64,000 nucleotides of DNA from Diatrype stigma (lineage: Eukaryota; Ascomycota; Sordariomycetes; Xylariales; Diatrypaceae). Of this stretch, positions 1 through 11,591 are shown one piece after another (positions within the stretch are counted from its first letter, which is position 1; each line of letters starts with the position of its first letter). The stretch is from the NCBI GenBank assembly GCA_022225965.2, contig JAKJXP020000080.1, positions 124,001 to 188,000 of the forward strand. The letters are read 5' to 3'. The translations under genes and the position numbers were made by a program. The notes beneath the pieces are model-generated. The model saw only the letters and a list, made by a program, of their open reading frames with translations. It was not told the origin of the DNA and searched no databases.

Positions 1-3000
1 GAGGATGGCGCCACAAAAACAAGCGAGGACCATCCGGATATCGAAGGTCAGCTCAGTGAAACAGGTGTGGAATCAGACGATGTTCCTTTCGCTAGTCCCG
101 AGATGCAAGAACGATTCAAGAACATCCTGAAGCGATACTTTGAGGATGTAAAGGCCCACATACTTCGAGATCAGAAGAACATCCTTACGCAGAAAGGTCG
201 GAATTCGGAAGCATATGTCAAATCTGGAGAGGTTTTCGAGGATCGCCAGGCCAACTTTGAGCGGCTAGTGAAGGCCCAAGAACGTCTGGTTGGGAATGCT
301 CAGGTGCTAGCCGAGGCCATCGGGACCGAAATGCCCGATTTGAAGGACGCTGGAGATGGTCTTGCTACTTCCAGTAGTTCTATCGGTCTCGTCAAGACAG
401 GCGAGTACCTACGCGGCCAGAGTGACGGAGCCGGTATCTGGGAAGACGAGGATGAACGACGCTTCTACGAAAATCTGGTGGATCTGAAGGGAAAAGTACC
501 CGGCATGCTTCTCGAGGATGGCAAGAAGAAAAAAGCAGATACGGATGAGCAGGTTGGCAAGAGAATTGACGCGCCGGAGCCTACAGAGGCCTCGAAGCCT
601 TCAGAATCTACCGACGATCAATCTATGGCTATTGCGAATAAAACCATTGGCGCACAGGTGGACGCTGTCTTAGCTCGGCTTCCTGAGCTTACGAGCAAGG
701 ATGCCATCGACGAGATTGCTGTCGACTTCTGCTTCTTGAACTCCAAAGCTTCACGCAATCGACTTATAAAGGCCCTAACTGAGGTCCCGAAGGGTCGTAC
801 GGATCTCCTTCCCTACTGGTCTCGCCTTGTAGCTACCCTGGGCAGATATATGCTGGACGTCCCGAAGGGCGTCGTTGAATACCTCGATGCGGAATTCCGC
901 AGCCTACAACGTCGCAAGGACAAGGACTTCTTGGGCCAAGTTCGTCTCAGCAACATTCGGTACCTTGCCGAACTGACCAAGTTTGGCGTCGTCCCTGAGC
1001 ACGTGCTCTTCCATTGCCTGAAAGTCAGCCTCGATGATTTCTCCCGGATGAACATTGAGATTATCTGTAACCTGCTGGAGAACTGTGGGAGATACCTTCT
1101 ACGTAACTCGGACACATCGCCGCGCATGGCTACCTTTTTGGAGACTCTTCAGCGGAAGAAATCTGTACAGCACATTGGCCAGCCAGAGCGCATGCTTATC
1201 GAGAATGCTATCTACTACGTAGATCCGCCCGAGAGAGCCTCGATCCAGCAGAAAGAGAGGACTCCGACCGAACTCTTCATTCGCAAACTCATCTACGTAG
1301 ATCTCACTAAGCGGAACTATACGAAGATACTGAAGCAGATTCGTCGACTCCATTGGGAAGAGCCAGAGGTACGTTGCTTTGTCTTAGATGCTGAAAGCAT
1401 GCTAAATTTCTCGTAGGTTGTCGCGATCATCACCAAGGTCTTCTCGAAACCTGGTAAAGTCAAATATGGCAGCATCCACATCCTGGCGATTCTCTTGAGT
1501 GCCATCTACCGATACCATCCGGATTTCGCTGTCACGGTGATCGACAATGTAATCGAGTCGATCAACTTTGGTCTGGAGCAGAATGATTTCAAGTTCAACC
1601 AGAGACGTATCGCAGAGGTCAAATATCTGGGCGAGCTCTACAACTATCGAATGCTTGAACACCCTGTCGTTTTCGACACGATGTATAAGATCATGACTTT
1701 CGGGCATGGTAGGCTAAATTGGTTTTATCATGCGCAGTATATGGGCTGACATGCGTATAGGTGGCGCGCCTGTTCCAGGGCGCCTCAACCCGTTCGATTT
1801 GCCGGACGATTATTTCCGCATCCGCCTCGTCGCTACAATCCTCGAGACATGCGGCATGTTCTTCAACCGAGGTGCTGCAGGGAAGAAGCTCGACTACTTT
1901 CTCTCTTTCCTTCAGGTACGTACAATTCTTGGTGTGTCCTCCTGACCGTCGCTAATAAAAGCGTAGTACTATATTCATACGAAGCATCCCCTTCCTATGG
2001 ACATCGAATTCATCGTCCAGGACACTTTCTCCCTCACTAGACCGCAGTGGAAACTGGCAACCAACCTTGAGGAAGCTTCCAAGGCTTTCCAGCTCGCGAT
2101 CACGCAAGATCAAAAGAACGCAGGGTTAGACAAGACTGCTGAACAAGATGACGCTTCTAGTGACACGTCATCTGACGACGATGGAGTCGAGGGTGATGGC
2201 GACATAGTACTCCCTGAAGCTGAGGGAGATGGAGATGAAGACCTTGATTCAGAAGACGAGGATGCCGATGTAGGTTACAGTCATTCTGCGTTCACCTTAT
2301 CGAAGCTGACCACAGTCTAGAATGTGCATGATGGCGATAGTCCGCCCCACTCACAACAGGGATTCGAATCTGAAGACGAGGCCATTGTCGTTACTCGGAA
2401 AACAGAAGAAGTCGATCCAGAGGACGAGGCAGATTTCGAACGGGAGTACGCTAAGATGATGTCTGAGAGCTTAGAATCCCGAAAATTCGACCGGAAGCCA
2501 CTTTTCGATGTTCCCTTGCCCGTTCGTGGGAAAGCCCGCGAGGCGTCCTCGGGAACTGATACCGAGCCAAAAACTACCGAGATCGGACCCAGCACGATGG
2601 CCTTCTCGCTGTTGACAAAGAAGGGCAATCGTCAGCAGGTTAGTTCCCTATTTTCCCCGTGTTCTACCGGCACCGCTGACCAAACAGACCCGTACTGTTG
2701 CCCTTCCTTCCGACTCGACGTTTGCGATTGCGATGAAGACACAGCAGCAGGCAGAACGAGAGGAGCAGCAACGTATCAAGAACTTGGTGCTGAACTATGA
2801 TCTTCGCGAGAGTGAAGACCCAGATGGTGATACCTACCATACCCCACTTACCCCCAACACAAATATTCACACTGCATCAATATCAGGTCACGAGAAACAA
2901 CTCTATCATCCCAATCGCCTCGAGAAATCTTCGGCCAAAGAACGTAGCGGGCAGCGTGTCCGCCGACTGCAACTCAGCGATGTTGACTGGTATGACAAAA

Positions 3001-3188
3001 CCCGTGAGAAAAGGCAATCTTCAGCTTCAGAGAATGGGCCTATTGCTGGAGTTGAACCCGTCGACCATGTGCGAGCTGAAGAATCTGCAACCCAAGCAAC
3101 CAGAGGGAGTACACCAAACAAGCGTTTTGTGAACTCTGCAGATAGTCGACCTCGATCGACCAACCGCCGAAGTCGCACAAGGGGCTAG
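1..3188 (+). CDS. UPF2: UPF2/Nmd2 nonsense-mediated mRNA decay factor, 5'-truncated by the window edge
   Basis: This is the scaffold of the cytoplasmic nonsense-mediated decay complex, bridging UPF1 and UPF3. Six exons are visible: 1-1368, 1417-1708, 1761-1915, 1967-2269, 2321-2638 and 2688-3188. All five introns are GT..AG, 48-52 bp long, and the frame is kept throughout, giving 978 visible residues; the start and the first MIF4G domain lie upstream of base 1. The visible part holds a linker and two MIF4G-type helical repeats; the second runs across exons 1-4 (FIRKLIYVDLTKRN, HILAILLSAIYRYHPDF, ATILETCGMFF). Next comes a long Asp/Glu stretch (exons 4-5). The C-terminal part has the UPF1-binding signature (LPSDSTFAIAMKTQQQAE, then RIKNLVLNYDLRE). 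A basic, Ser/Arg-rich tail ends at the TAG. The order of MIF4G repeats, acidic tract and UPF1-binding segment is diagnostic of UPF2. No frameshift is seen. Confidence 0.93.
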
Positions 3189-4713
3189 GGGATGTTGATT
3201 GCTCAAGAACAACAGCTAATAATGCAAACCGTATGGTTGAATTTAGGATCCCCTGATGGCCCCGATAACCCACGATACACCAACCACTACTCAATACACC
3301 GCTGGAAGCGAAGGTAGAACTCTACGTATCGGCCAGCCAGGCCTTACGATACGTTACGTTGAGACCGGACTAACCCAATAGTTCGAGCGCTGCTTTGATG
3401 CCACCGGCAGTTGAGCTGAATGTGTAGGTATACAGTGATCTAGGTCCAGCCTATGCAACGGTTTCCCTACCGGCGACGGACGGAGCGTTTGCCCCCGATT
3501 GAGTTGGCAGTGGAGGAACGAGCATCAGCACCCGAGGCGTGAGGAGGTAGTGTGCGAGCTGAGCCTAGAGAGGTGGTGAGGTTGAGGGCTTCGTCAAAAT
3601 CGATTTTGACGGACCCACGTAATTTGGGCGCTCGCTGTGTACATGCCTGGTATGTGCTAGTCATTAGGCGCCCATTTTCAAAGTACCAGCTACATTTGGC
3701 GCAGCCATAGGCCATACATAACTGCATTGTATGGTCTGATCTGGTCTGGTCTAGTCCAGGGGGCTTTTACAGCATATGGTATGGGAGACCTAGTAGATAG
3801 ATGTTGAGTTGTTGCTTGTTTGCAGATTGCTGGGCATCTCCGAGATATGCCATGAGCAACGTCCACTCCTTATTCTATACATACATGGCCTGAGGCAAGG
3901 TTGATTGATTGATTGATTGCTAGTCCTCTCTTTCTCTCTCTTCCCTTGGCTTAGCAGAAGCCTTGCACAAAAAAATGCATCGTTGAGAAAAACCCGCAAT
4001 TCTGTGATTGGTAATACTTCTTTCTCTTCACGTGTGTTACCTAGTTATGGCTTGATCGGGTTTTAGATAGCTACTGAAACTGAGCAGCTGTTATGGCGAA
4101 CAGTGACGCAAAAGTAGACTGACAACGAAATATGTCTATTACTAAAAAGGTGGACTTCACCACATTATTTGCAAATATTAGATGGTCTGACAAGCTTGTT
4201 GGTGACCGGGCAACAATGTGACGTTGCGGAAGGTATCGGAGGTAGAAGGGCGGAAAGGGGTTAAGGGGTTAAGGGGTTAAGGGGTTAAGGGGTTAAGGGG
4301 TTAAGGGGTAGAACTACTTAGGTATATATGTGATAATGGTGTTCCTAGGTATTTTGTGTCCCAACCCCCCGATTATCTCTTCTACCTGAAAAAGGAAATT
4401 GCGCCCTGTGGCTATAGACTTACAAACATACATGACGGCGGATAGTTCTTGCTTAAGTATTCTGAAACATGTCAAGGTATACATACCTAAGGTTGTACAT
4501 ACGCCATCATCGTCCCTGCTATTGTTTTCTTTCGCCATGCCGAAGACGGCGCTTGCTACGATCCCGATAAGCTCACGAATCTGGAGAGTTCAGTTCTACA
4601 TTACTGCTACAGACCACTACTCCATAGTGACACGCCTTGACTGAATATACCTCCTCGAAAACACACAATCCCACCCTACCTATGCCCATCGGGAAGAGAA
4701 GACGGACTCCTAC
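3189..4713. other. Intergenic region between UPF2 and the single-pass membrane protein gene
   Basis: No convincing gene. It holds the UPF2 3' region, a (GATT)n run near 3900-3920, and the six-copy TTAAGGGG array at 4261-4308. The last 200 bases should contain the promoter and leader of the downstream gene. Open frames here are short and lack family signatures. Confidence 0.6.
4261..4308 (+). repeat. Tandem array, 6 perfect copies of TTAAGGGG
   Basis: Six exact 8-bp units in a row, preceded by GGGG. The unit resembles the fungal telomere repeat TTAGGG with an extra A and G. It lies between genes, about 1.1 kb downstream of the UPF2 stop. Confidence 0.95.
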
Positions 4714-5364
4714 ATGGCGTGGGACCCGGCATACATGGACACAGACACAGACACTAGACACAAACACACAGATGGCGGCGAGAGGGTGACAGCAATGAGC
4801 GACTGGACTGTCGGAGTGGCGGAAACCGTGCCCGCAGCATCCGAGTCCGGAGAGGCGACTTATTACCGCCATGCCTTCTTTTCCCCGCCGAAGCTAACAG
4901 CGAACAATGAAGCCGTTGTGGTCACTACCAATAGTACTGCTACTGCCAGCCCGCCAGAGCCAATGCTCAAACAGACTGACGCGCATCCAACGACGACGGC
5001 GGCGGGTCTTACGCCAAGAGCCATCGCCGGGATCGCAATCGGCGTCGCCGTCCCCGTCTTCGCGATCCTCGTCCTCGTGGCGTACTACCTGTGCTACAGA
5101 CGGCAAAGGCACGGGATCTATGGTGACCGTGATAGTGACCGCGACCATGATAACGACCGCGAAGTTGGTCGGGATGGTGGTGGTGTTGGTGGTGGTGATG
5201 GTAGTAATAGCAGGAGGTACAATTATGATGGGGACGCGGACGCAACCGTCCTGGGCGTTGTCGCCCGCCATCAATTGGATGTTATGTACCGTGCCAGTAT
5301 GAGGGAGGCAGCACTTCCTGTGGTCGAGCAAAGTGGCGCTGCTCAGAAGGGGGCGGGTGGGTGA
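4714..5364 (+). CDS. Predicted single-pass membrane protein, function unknown
   Basis: Uninterrupted frame of 216 residues; a second in-frame ATG at 4795 (MSDWTVG) could be the true start and would give 189 residues. The N-terminal half is Thr/Ser/Pro-rich (for example TTNSTATASPPEP). It is followed at about residues 103-124 by one strong hydrophobic helix (AIAGIAIGVAVPVFAILVLVAYYL) and a positive stop-transfer cluster (CYRRQRHG). The tail carries Asp/Arg repeats (DRDSDRDHDNDRE) and a Gly run. The layout of Ser/Thr stalk, small-residue helix, then RRxR matches many fungal surface proteins of the Wsc/Mid2 style. No signal peptide or WSC domain is visible, so either an upstream exon is missing or insertion is signal-less. 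I do not recognise a family. Coding status is inferred from the helix and stop-transfer pattern. Confidence 0.6.
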   Translation: MAWDPAYMDTDTDTRHKHTDGGERVTAMSDWTVGVAETVPAASESGEATYYRHAFFSPPKLTANNEAVVVTTNSTATASPPEPMLKQTDAHPTTTAAGLTPRAIAGIAIGVAVPVFAILVLVAYYLCYRRQRHGIYGDRDSDRDHDNDREVGRDGGGVGGGDGSNSRRYNYDGDADATVLGVVARHQLDVMYRASMREAALPVVEQSGAAQKGAGG

Positions 5365-8059
5365 TGGGGACGCGGAAGACAGTGGCGATGGCTATGGCGA
5401 TGATGGTGGTGATGGGTGTAGAATGTAATGGGAGATGGAGGTGACGATGGCAGTGATGGTCGTGATGGGGTGCTGGGCTTACTGGAACCGCCGTGGTATG
5501 AATAGGGGTAGAGGGGGCGCTTTGCCGCTTCCAAGTTGCTGCAGGAAGTGGCAGAACATCAAGCCCACCTAGACCTTGTACTTGGACTGCCTATTATACA
5601 CCATAGGGATGGCTTCGAGACGCAGGCATGGTGGTAACGATCCCCGCACTAGATGGTATTATTTCATGTACTTTGCTATGCAGGCACAAAAGCACAGGTA
5701 TCATTCTACGTTAGGTCTGATGTCCAACAAGCCTTCAGATGGGTCTGCTCATCGTATATATGATCCTGTACCACGAGATAATATACCTAGGTACATTATT
5801 TAACCTGCGAGAACACCTTTTGCTGATAATGGTGTCATGCTGTAGGTAGGTTAGGACATAGGTACTGTGTCTGAATACTTGATGGATACCTAGGTAGATA
5901 CTGCGTTCATGCATGAACGTGACAGTACATCGTTTTGTAATCATGGTATTTGCAGCCTATTACGAGGAAATATGGACGGTATTACTCATAGGATATAATA
6001 ATCACCACCATAGAAATATACTTAGGTACACCTAGGTTCAATACCGGTGTTATGGCCACCTCCATCCCATACTGACAGGGCGGCTTCGGTATGGCTTCAT
6101 CAGAACCCATAAAGAGAACACTGGCTGCTGCACGACCAGTAGGACGAAGATGGTACGTTTTCAGTTGGCAGGTCGGCACCGTGGTCTGTATTGACCATCA
6201 GCTCCCAGAGTCCCGGCGTTGTGCCGTAGGACAGTCTGGTTCCGGTATCTATCCGGCAGGCGCTGGAGGGCAACGGAGTAGGTGAGGTGGTCTTATAAGT
6301 TGTAAAAAGTGACGGATTGTTAGGCGGGCCGGTCCAGTGGTCTTACCACACGAAGGGCACCCCGTCCTGGGGCACGTGTACGGTGATAGCACCTTTCAGG
6401 TGTCCGAGCGTGTCCTTGTATTTTGCACTTTTTATCTTTTTTCAAGGTCACATGTTCGAACCTGGGCAATACATTTCTTTTTTCTTCCGTCCCAGCCTGT
6501 TTGACTTAGGCTTCGTATATTTATGCCTTGCATCAACCACCAGTATTGACTGCATTTACAATGGCAATCATCTTGAGCATCATATCGTTCTGACACCGTT
6601 TTGACACCGTTCTGCTCCCACTCCTGCTCCCACTCCTGCTCCCACTCCTGCGCCCATGATCATGTGCCAAGGCTGCACAGTCTCCCTGGTTGATATCTCG
6701 TATTGATAGATCCGACTTTTTGCAAAGTGGTTAGTTCACCTCAGTGTACACTTCGTACATACGAATCATTCGACGAATGGATTCAGCATACAGATCCCGT
6801 GATGCCAGTGCTGCCATCTCTTTTTCGATGGCTGGAAACTGACGTACAGTATGATATGTAGACTAAGATATTAATCCATAATTAGACCTTTTCTACGCCT
6901 TAAGAAAGGGATCTTGCACTTGACATCCAGTTGACGATAGTATATATTCATGTTTTCTATAGTATTGATATCCATCGTCCGTTCTCCCAGGTTGTTGCAG
7001 GTGCTTATAAGTCGTTATATGTTACATAATCATGTTTCAGTCGTACTTCGTACCGTCCATACCTAAGCCGCTCTAGCTCCAAGCCAGTCTTAGACCTTGG
7101 GACTCCCACTAAACTCCCAGGCAGGTGACAAGCCTTAACAAGGGCCACGGACCAGCCGAGGGGCAGCAGCGGGGCGCAGTGAAACACTTCCGTACATACA
7201 TACATACTGTACGCCTTGATGCGGTTGAAGCCTGAAGGGTCGAAGTCTTACACTAGGTAGCACATATGTAGTCTGCCTAGTACAGATGTACCTAAGCCTT
7301 GAAGGGTACCATCGGAACAGGATCGGAAGCAGCACAACGGCATCTCCAAAGCCTCGGTAAACCTTTTCTGGATCTGGCCTAGTCCGCATGTGCTTCGCGC
7401 TGCTTCGGCCATTCAAGTGCAGCCGGGCAGGTACCATAACCCGCTAGAGCCCGCCATAACCGGTCAGGCGGGACAGGGTCTGACGCCATTGCCGTGAATT
7501 AGCCCAGCATTGTTGCAGATTGCAGGCGAATTGTCGCCTTTGGTTGCGGATGAAAGGCCTGATCCGTGTTAGTGAGCAGCGTTGAAACCCTCGCAGAACC
7601 CTACATCTACATACATATGTACCTACTGAGCGCTTCCAGGTTTAATAGTACTTAAATCATTCCTTACGGCTTACGGAACTACTACTTACTTAGAGATTAC
7701 CTAACCTACTACCGTACCCAGCAGCTTATGTTATGTAGGTGGTGCAGGTGGTTAAAGATGGATTTTGCTAGTATCACGTAGCACTGAAATTACTGAATCG
7801 CAACAACTGCAATATTTTCTCGCTCGTTTGCTTCCCCCGAATATCGACCGTTCCCTCTCCGTAACTCTCGCGCCTGATTCTCTCGATTCCATTTCCTGAT
7901 CGCTTGCGCCTGCGACGATGTCTACGGGTTGCTTTGCCAATAGACCTAGACTTAATACACACTGATTCCATCCCCGCCTACCGTCTGCCGCCCCTCTCCT
8001 CTTCTAACCGAACTCCGAACACACCGAACCCATCTTAGACTTGACCCTGACCTGAAAGA
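5365..8059. other. Intergenic region upstream of the AFG1-like gene
   Basis: About 2.7 kb without a supported gene. It has GATGGTGGT-rich sequence just after the preceding stop, several TACCTAGGTA-type motifs (5780s, 5880s, about 6020), a three-copy 12-bp repeat at 6612-6647 and a tRNA-like A-box/B-box pair near 6329-6470 (see findings). Open frames here are short and are not conserved-looking. Confidence 0.55.
6612..6647 (+). repeat. Tandem repeat, 3 copies of a 12-bp unit (TGCTCCCACTCC)
   Basis: Three perfect units, then a partial fourth that degrades to TGCGCCC. It sits in intergenic DNA. Confidence 0.9.
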
Positions 8060-9933
8060 ATGCGCCCTCGTTACTTGCATGGCCCTTACATGCGCCTCCA
8101 CTCAACACGAACGCGTACGTGGGCGAATCCTAGGCGCCGTCTATGCACGGATTGTCTGCAAGCCCGCGACCGCTTGCGCAATGCCAATGCGACGATCACA
8201 CTGAACCTGTCGCGGCGACCGACCCGCCGCATCCCACTCGCCGCCGCCGAGCCTGTGGGACTGCGCCGGTCTTCGCTTGTGCCGGAATGGCTACCCCGCG
8301 CCCGGTCCTATGCAAGCATTGCTGCAACGGCAACGGCACCGGAGACGGAGGAGAGAGGTAAGGCTACCGTTGTTTCTTTCCTTTTTCTTCTTGTCTTCTT
8401 TCCTTTGTCCGCCCCAACGCTACATGTGGAGCGTGTAATTAGAGGCTAAACGCACATACCCATGTAGAGGTAGAAGACCTAGATCCGGACGATATAGGCC
8501 CCATACAGGAATACGATCGCCGGGTTAGCGAGGGACGATTACGAAACGATGAGCATCAGAGGGGCATCATACAGAGTTTACAGCACCTGCACGACGAGCT
8601 AGCCCACTACCAGGCACGGCCCGTCGTGCACCCCACCTTCGAGTCGCTGAAGCCGCAGAAGAAGTCCATATTCGCCGGGTGGTTTGGCTCCGCGTCGGGC
8701 GCTAGCCGGAGGAAGGCCATTCCCGATGATCTGCCGCGGGGGCTCTACCTGTACGGCGACGTGGGGAGCGGGAAGACGATGCTGATGGACCTCTTCTACG
8801 ACACGCTGCCGTCGGCGGTGCGGTCGAAGCTGCGGATCCACTTCCACAGCTTCATGCAGGACATCCACAAGCGGCTGCACCGGATGAAGATGGAGCACGG
8901 GAACGACATCGACGCGATCCCGTTCGTGGCGGCCGACATCGCCGAGTCGGCCAACGTGCTGTGCTTCGACGAGTTCCAGTGTACAGACGTGGCCGACGCG
9001 ATGATCCTGCGGCGGCTGCTCGAGTCGCTGATGTCGCACGGCGTCGTCCTCGTCACGACGTCGAACCGCCACCCGGACGAGCTGTACAAGAACGGCATCC
9101 AGCGGGACTCGTTCATCCCCGCCATCAACCTGCTCAAGTCGCGCCTGCACGTCATCAACCTCGACTCGCCGACGGACTACCGGAAGATCCCGCGCCCCCC
9201 TTCGGGCGTCTACCACACCCCCCTGGACAGCCACGCGCCCTCGCACGTCGAGAAGTGGCTCCGCTTCCTCGGCGACCCGGAGAGCCCCGAGCCGCCGCAC
9301 CCGGAGGTGGTGAAGGTCTGGGGCCGCGAGCTGCGCGTGCCCCGCGTCAGCGGCCGCTGCGCCTGGTTCACGTTCCAGGAGCTGATCGGGCAGGCCACGG
9401 GCGCGGCCGACTACCTGGAGCTGATGCGGTGCTACGACGCCTTCATCGTCAGCGACGTGCCGGGGATGACGTTCCGCGAGCGCGACCTGGCGCGGCGGTT
9501 CATCACGTTCATCGACGCCGTGTACGAGTCGCACGCGAAGCTGGTGCTGACGACGGCGGTTCCCCTGACGCAGCTGTTCGTCAGCCCCGAGGAGCTGCGG
9601 GCGTCGGTGCGCGAGGGCGAGCTGGGCAAGGGCAAAGGGCAGCGCGAGGTCGATAGCCTGGACCTGGGCGCGCCCGGCCACGGCGAGTCCGAGGGCCACG
9701 CCATGCAGCACATGCTCGAGGACGTCGACTCCAACATCGACCAGCTCAAGACCTCGAGCCTGTTCTCCGGCGAGGAGGAGCGTTTCGCCTTCGCGCGCGC
9801 CCTGTCGCGCCTCAGCCACATGGCCAGCCGCGAGTGGGTCGAGCGCGGCATGGGACTGGAGCTGTCGGGCGGCAAGAAGGAGCGCGACGACTGGGCGAAG
9901 ACGCGGAGTCGGCAGTTCGAGGACAGCATGTGA
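8060..9933 (+). CDS. AFG1: AFG1/LACE1-like mitochondrial AAA-type ATPase
   Basis: Two exons (8060-8357 and 8468-9933; a 110-bp GT..AG intron), 587 residues. The AFG1 family is mitochondrial inner-membrane-associated ATPases that help clear misfolded or unassembled respiratory-chain subunits. The N-terminus is rich in Arg and Ser/Thr with almost no acidic residues, as in a mitochondrial presequence. Walker A (GDVGSGKT) lies at about residues 196-203 after the family-typical LPRGLYLYG. Walker B (LCFDEFQ) is near 264 and is followed by the family's CTDVADAMIL; then come VTTSNRHPDELYKNGIQR and ITFIDAVYESHAKL. The whole family signature is present. It starts at the first ATG of the open frame. The second exon is distinctly GC-rich at third codon positions, which opens long false frames on the opposite strand. 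An inverted repeat begins 64 bp after the stop. Confidence 0.95.
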
Positions 9934-9996
9934 AGATTGGGGAAAGTGTATGTACGTAGCGGGAGTGCGGATGTGTGGGTGCGTGTCTGCGCAATA

Positions 9997-10051
9997 CGAC
10001 TATCGGCACCGGGCACTTTGGCTATCGACACCGGACATTAACCGTATTTGG
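9997..10051 (+). repeat. Left arm of a 55-bp inverted repeat
   Basis: Matches the reverse complement of 10387-10441 at 52 of 55 positions. All three differences are transitions. It starts 64 bp past the AFG1-like stop codon. Confidence 0.9.
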
Positions 10052-10386
10052 ACGCACCTTTACTGTACCATCCACCACCTAAAGTTACTACCTAACATAC
10101 CACTTAACATACCACCTACCGCATTACTTATCGCATTACTTACTACATATATATATCCAAATGAACTCTATTTAACCCCATTTCATCTGTAATTGCGTTG
10201 CATATGTATTACGTAATTGCAAGTATATATATAAGTGTAAATGTAAGTATAAGTGCAGGCTGTATGTACGTACGTTATAAGTGGTTATAGGTAGGTAGGT
10301 AGGTAAATGTTAAGGAGTGACTTAAATAGTAGCGGGGCAGAAATGTGGCTTAAGGTGTGGCACGGGTGGCTCATACGCTAACCTTA

Positions 10387-10441
10387 CCAAATGCGGTTAA
10401 TGTCCGGTGTCGATAGCTAAAGTGCCCGGTGCCAATAGTCG
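10387..10441 (-). repeat. Right arm of a 55-bp inverted repeat
   Basis: Partner of 9997-10051; the arms enclose about 335 bp of AT-rich, gene-free sequence. The layout resembles a MITE, but no clear target-site duplication is seen outside the arms. Confidence 0.9.
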
Positions 10442-11591
10442 TTTCGGTGTCTGCGTGTCTGCGGAATTGTGGAAAAAACCGGAAGAATGGAGATGGAATG
10501 GAGTGAGTGGTTCGGGCACGGCACGGTCCCGGTACGATACGATACGACACGACACGACACGGTATGGTACGGACGGACGGTAACTAACTATGGCCCTCAC
10601 GTTCGAAATATACCATACATAACAACAAGTAAATATACCTTGCATATATACCTAGGTATCTTATACGCATGTGGACGGACGGACGGATACGTATGCAGGT
10701 ACATAGGTTCGGGGGCATTTTGGGGGAGAGGGTTTATCCTTTCTCTTTTCTTTTCTCTGTTGGCGCTTCTGGCATAGCAACTTGGCGTTCATACATAGTA
10801 CCTGTTGGGTTTCTTGTGTGTGTATGGCACACCCCCTTTTACTTTTTGCTTTTTTTTATATTTATAAAGAATTAGTCACATCACATGCATAAGTGGTGGC
10901 GGCATAGCGAACACAAAGCAGTCGTTCAGCCCGGCAGTCAGTCAGTCAGTCAGTCAATCGCTCGTGTCGGTCGCTTCTCTTCTGTCATATACCTACCCAG
11001 TTTACATAGGCTTTTATCTATATGTGATTGTTACTTACCTAGGCACCCTCAAGTTTGAAGATATATTACCTGTATGTATATATGAGTTCAATGCGATAAG
11101 GGTTCCTCAGTGGCTAAGCCAAGGCCTTCCTTCCCCGTCCCCTTCCACTCCCCTTCCCCGGCTTGCGCTAGCTTAGGATCGGCACAGCATGGAGCTAGTC
11201 AAAGGCCGGGTGCGTCAAACCTCATCAAACCTCGTCTTTCTTTACAATTGCCGTCCTCGGTCAACTTTCACCTCATCGATTAACGGACGAGCCCTTTCCT
11301 AGGTTATGTAACCATCCGACCATAACCAAATGGCCCCGCGACTTCGAACTAAGTTGAACTTCAACTAACAAGGTCTATATCGGTATCATATCATGAATCC
11401 AAACGTCTCAAACGGCATTGATTGCTTCAATGTGTGATGCCCGCCGAATTGAGTGCCGAGTTACTACAACAAAGCCCGGGTCTCTTCAAAGCGCCTAGGA
11501 TATCGATTAAGTGACACAATACTACGTTAGGCAACCCGAGAGAGCATTATATATACCTGCCCCATAGTATTCATAACATTTGATTCCCGCA

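Larger units (their letters stand above)
9934..11591. other. Intergenic region with inverted repeat and short tandem motifs
   Basis: It contains the inverted repeat at 9997-10441 and an AT-rich interior of short CTACCTAACATACC-like motifs. Further along are (GGTA)n near 10290, GATACGACAC/GGACGG runs around 10540-10690 and (CAGT)n near 10938-10960. The final stretch before 11592 is the likely promoter of the next gene. No gene is supported. Confidence 0.6.

Noticed and set aside
8599..9819. 406-residue open frame antisense to the AFG1-like gene
   Set aside because: It is a mirror of the GC-rich third positions of the true gene; the protein is Arg/Val/Ala-rich and has no domain.
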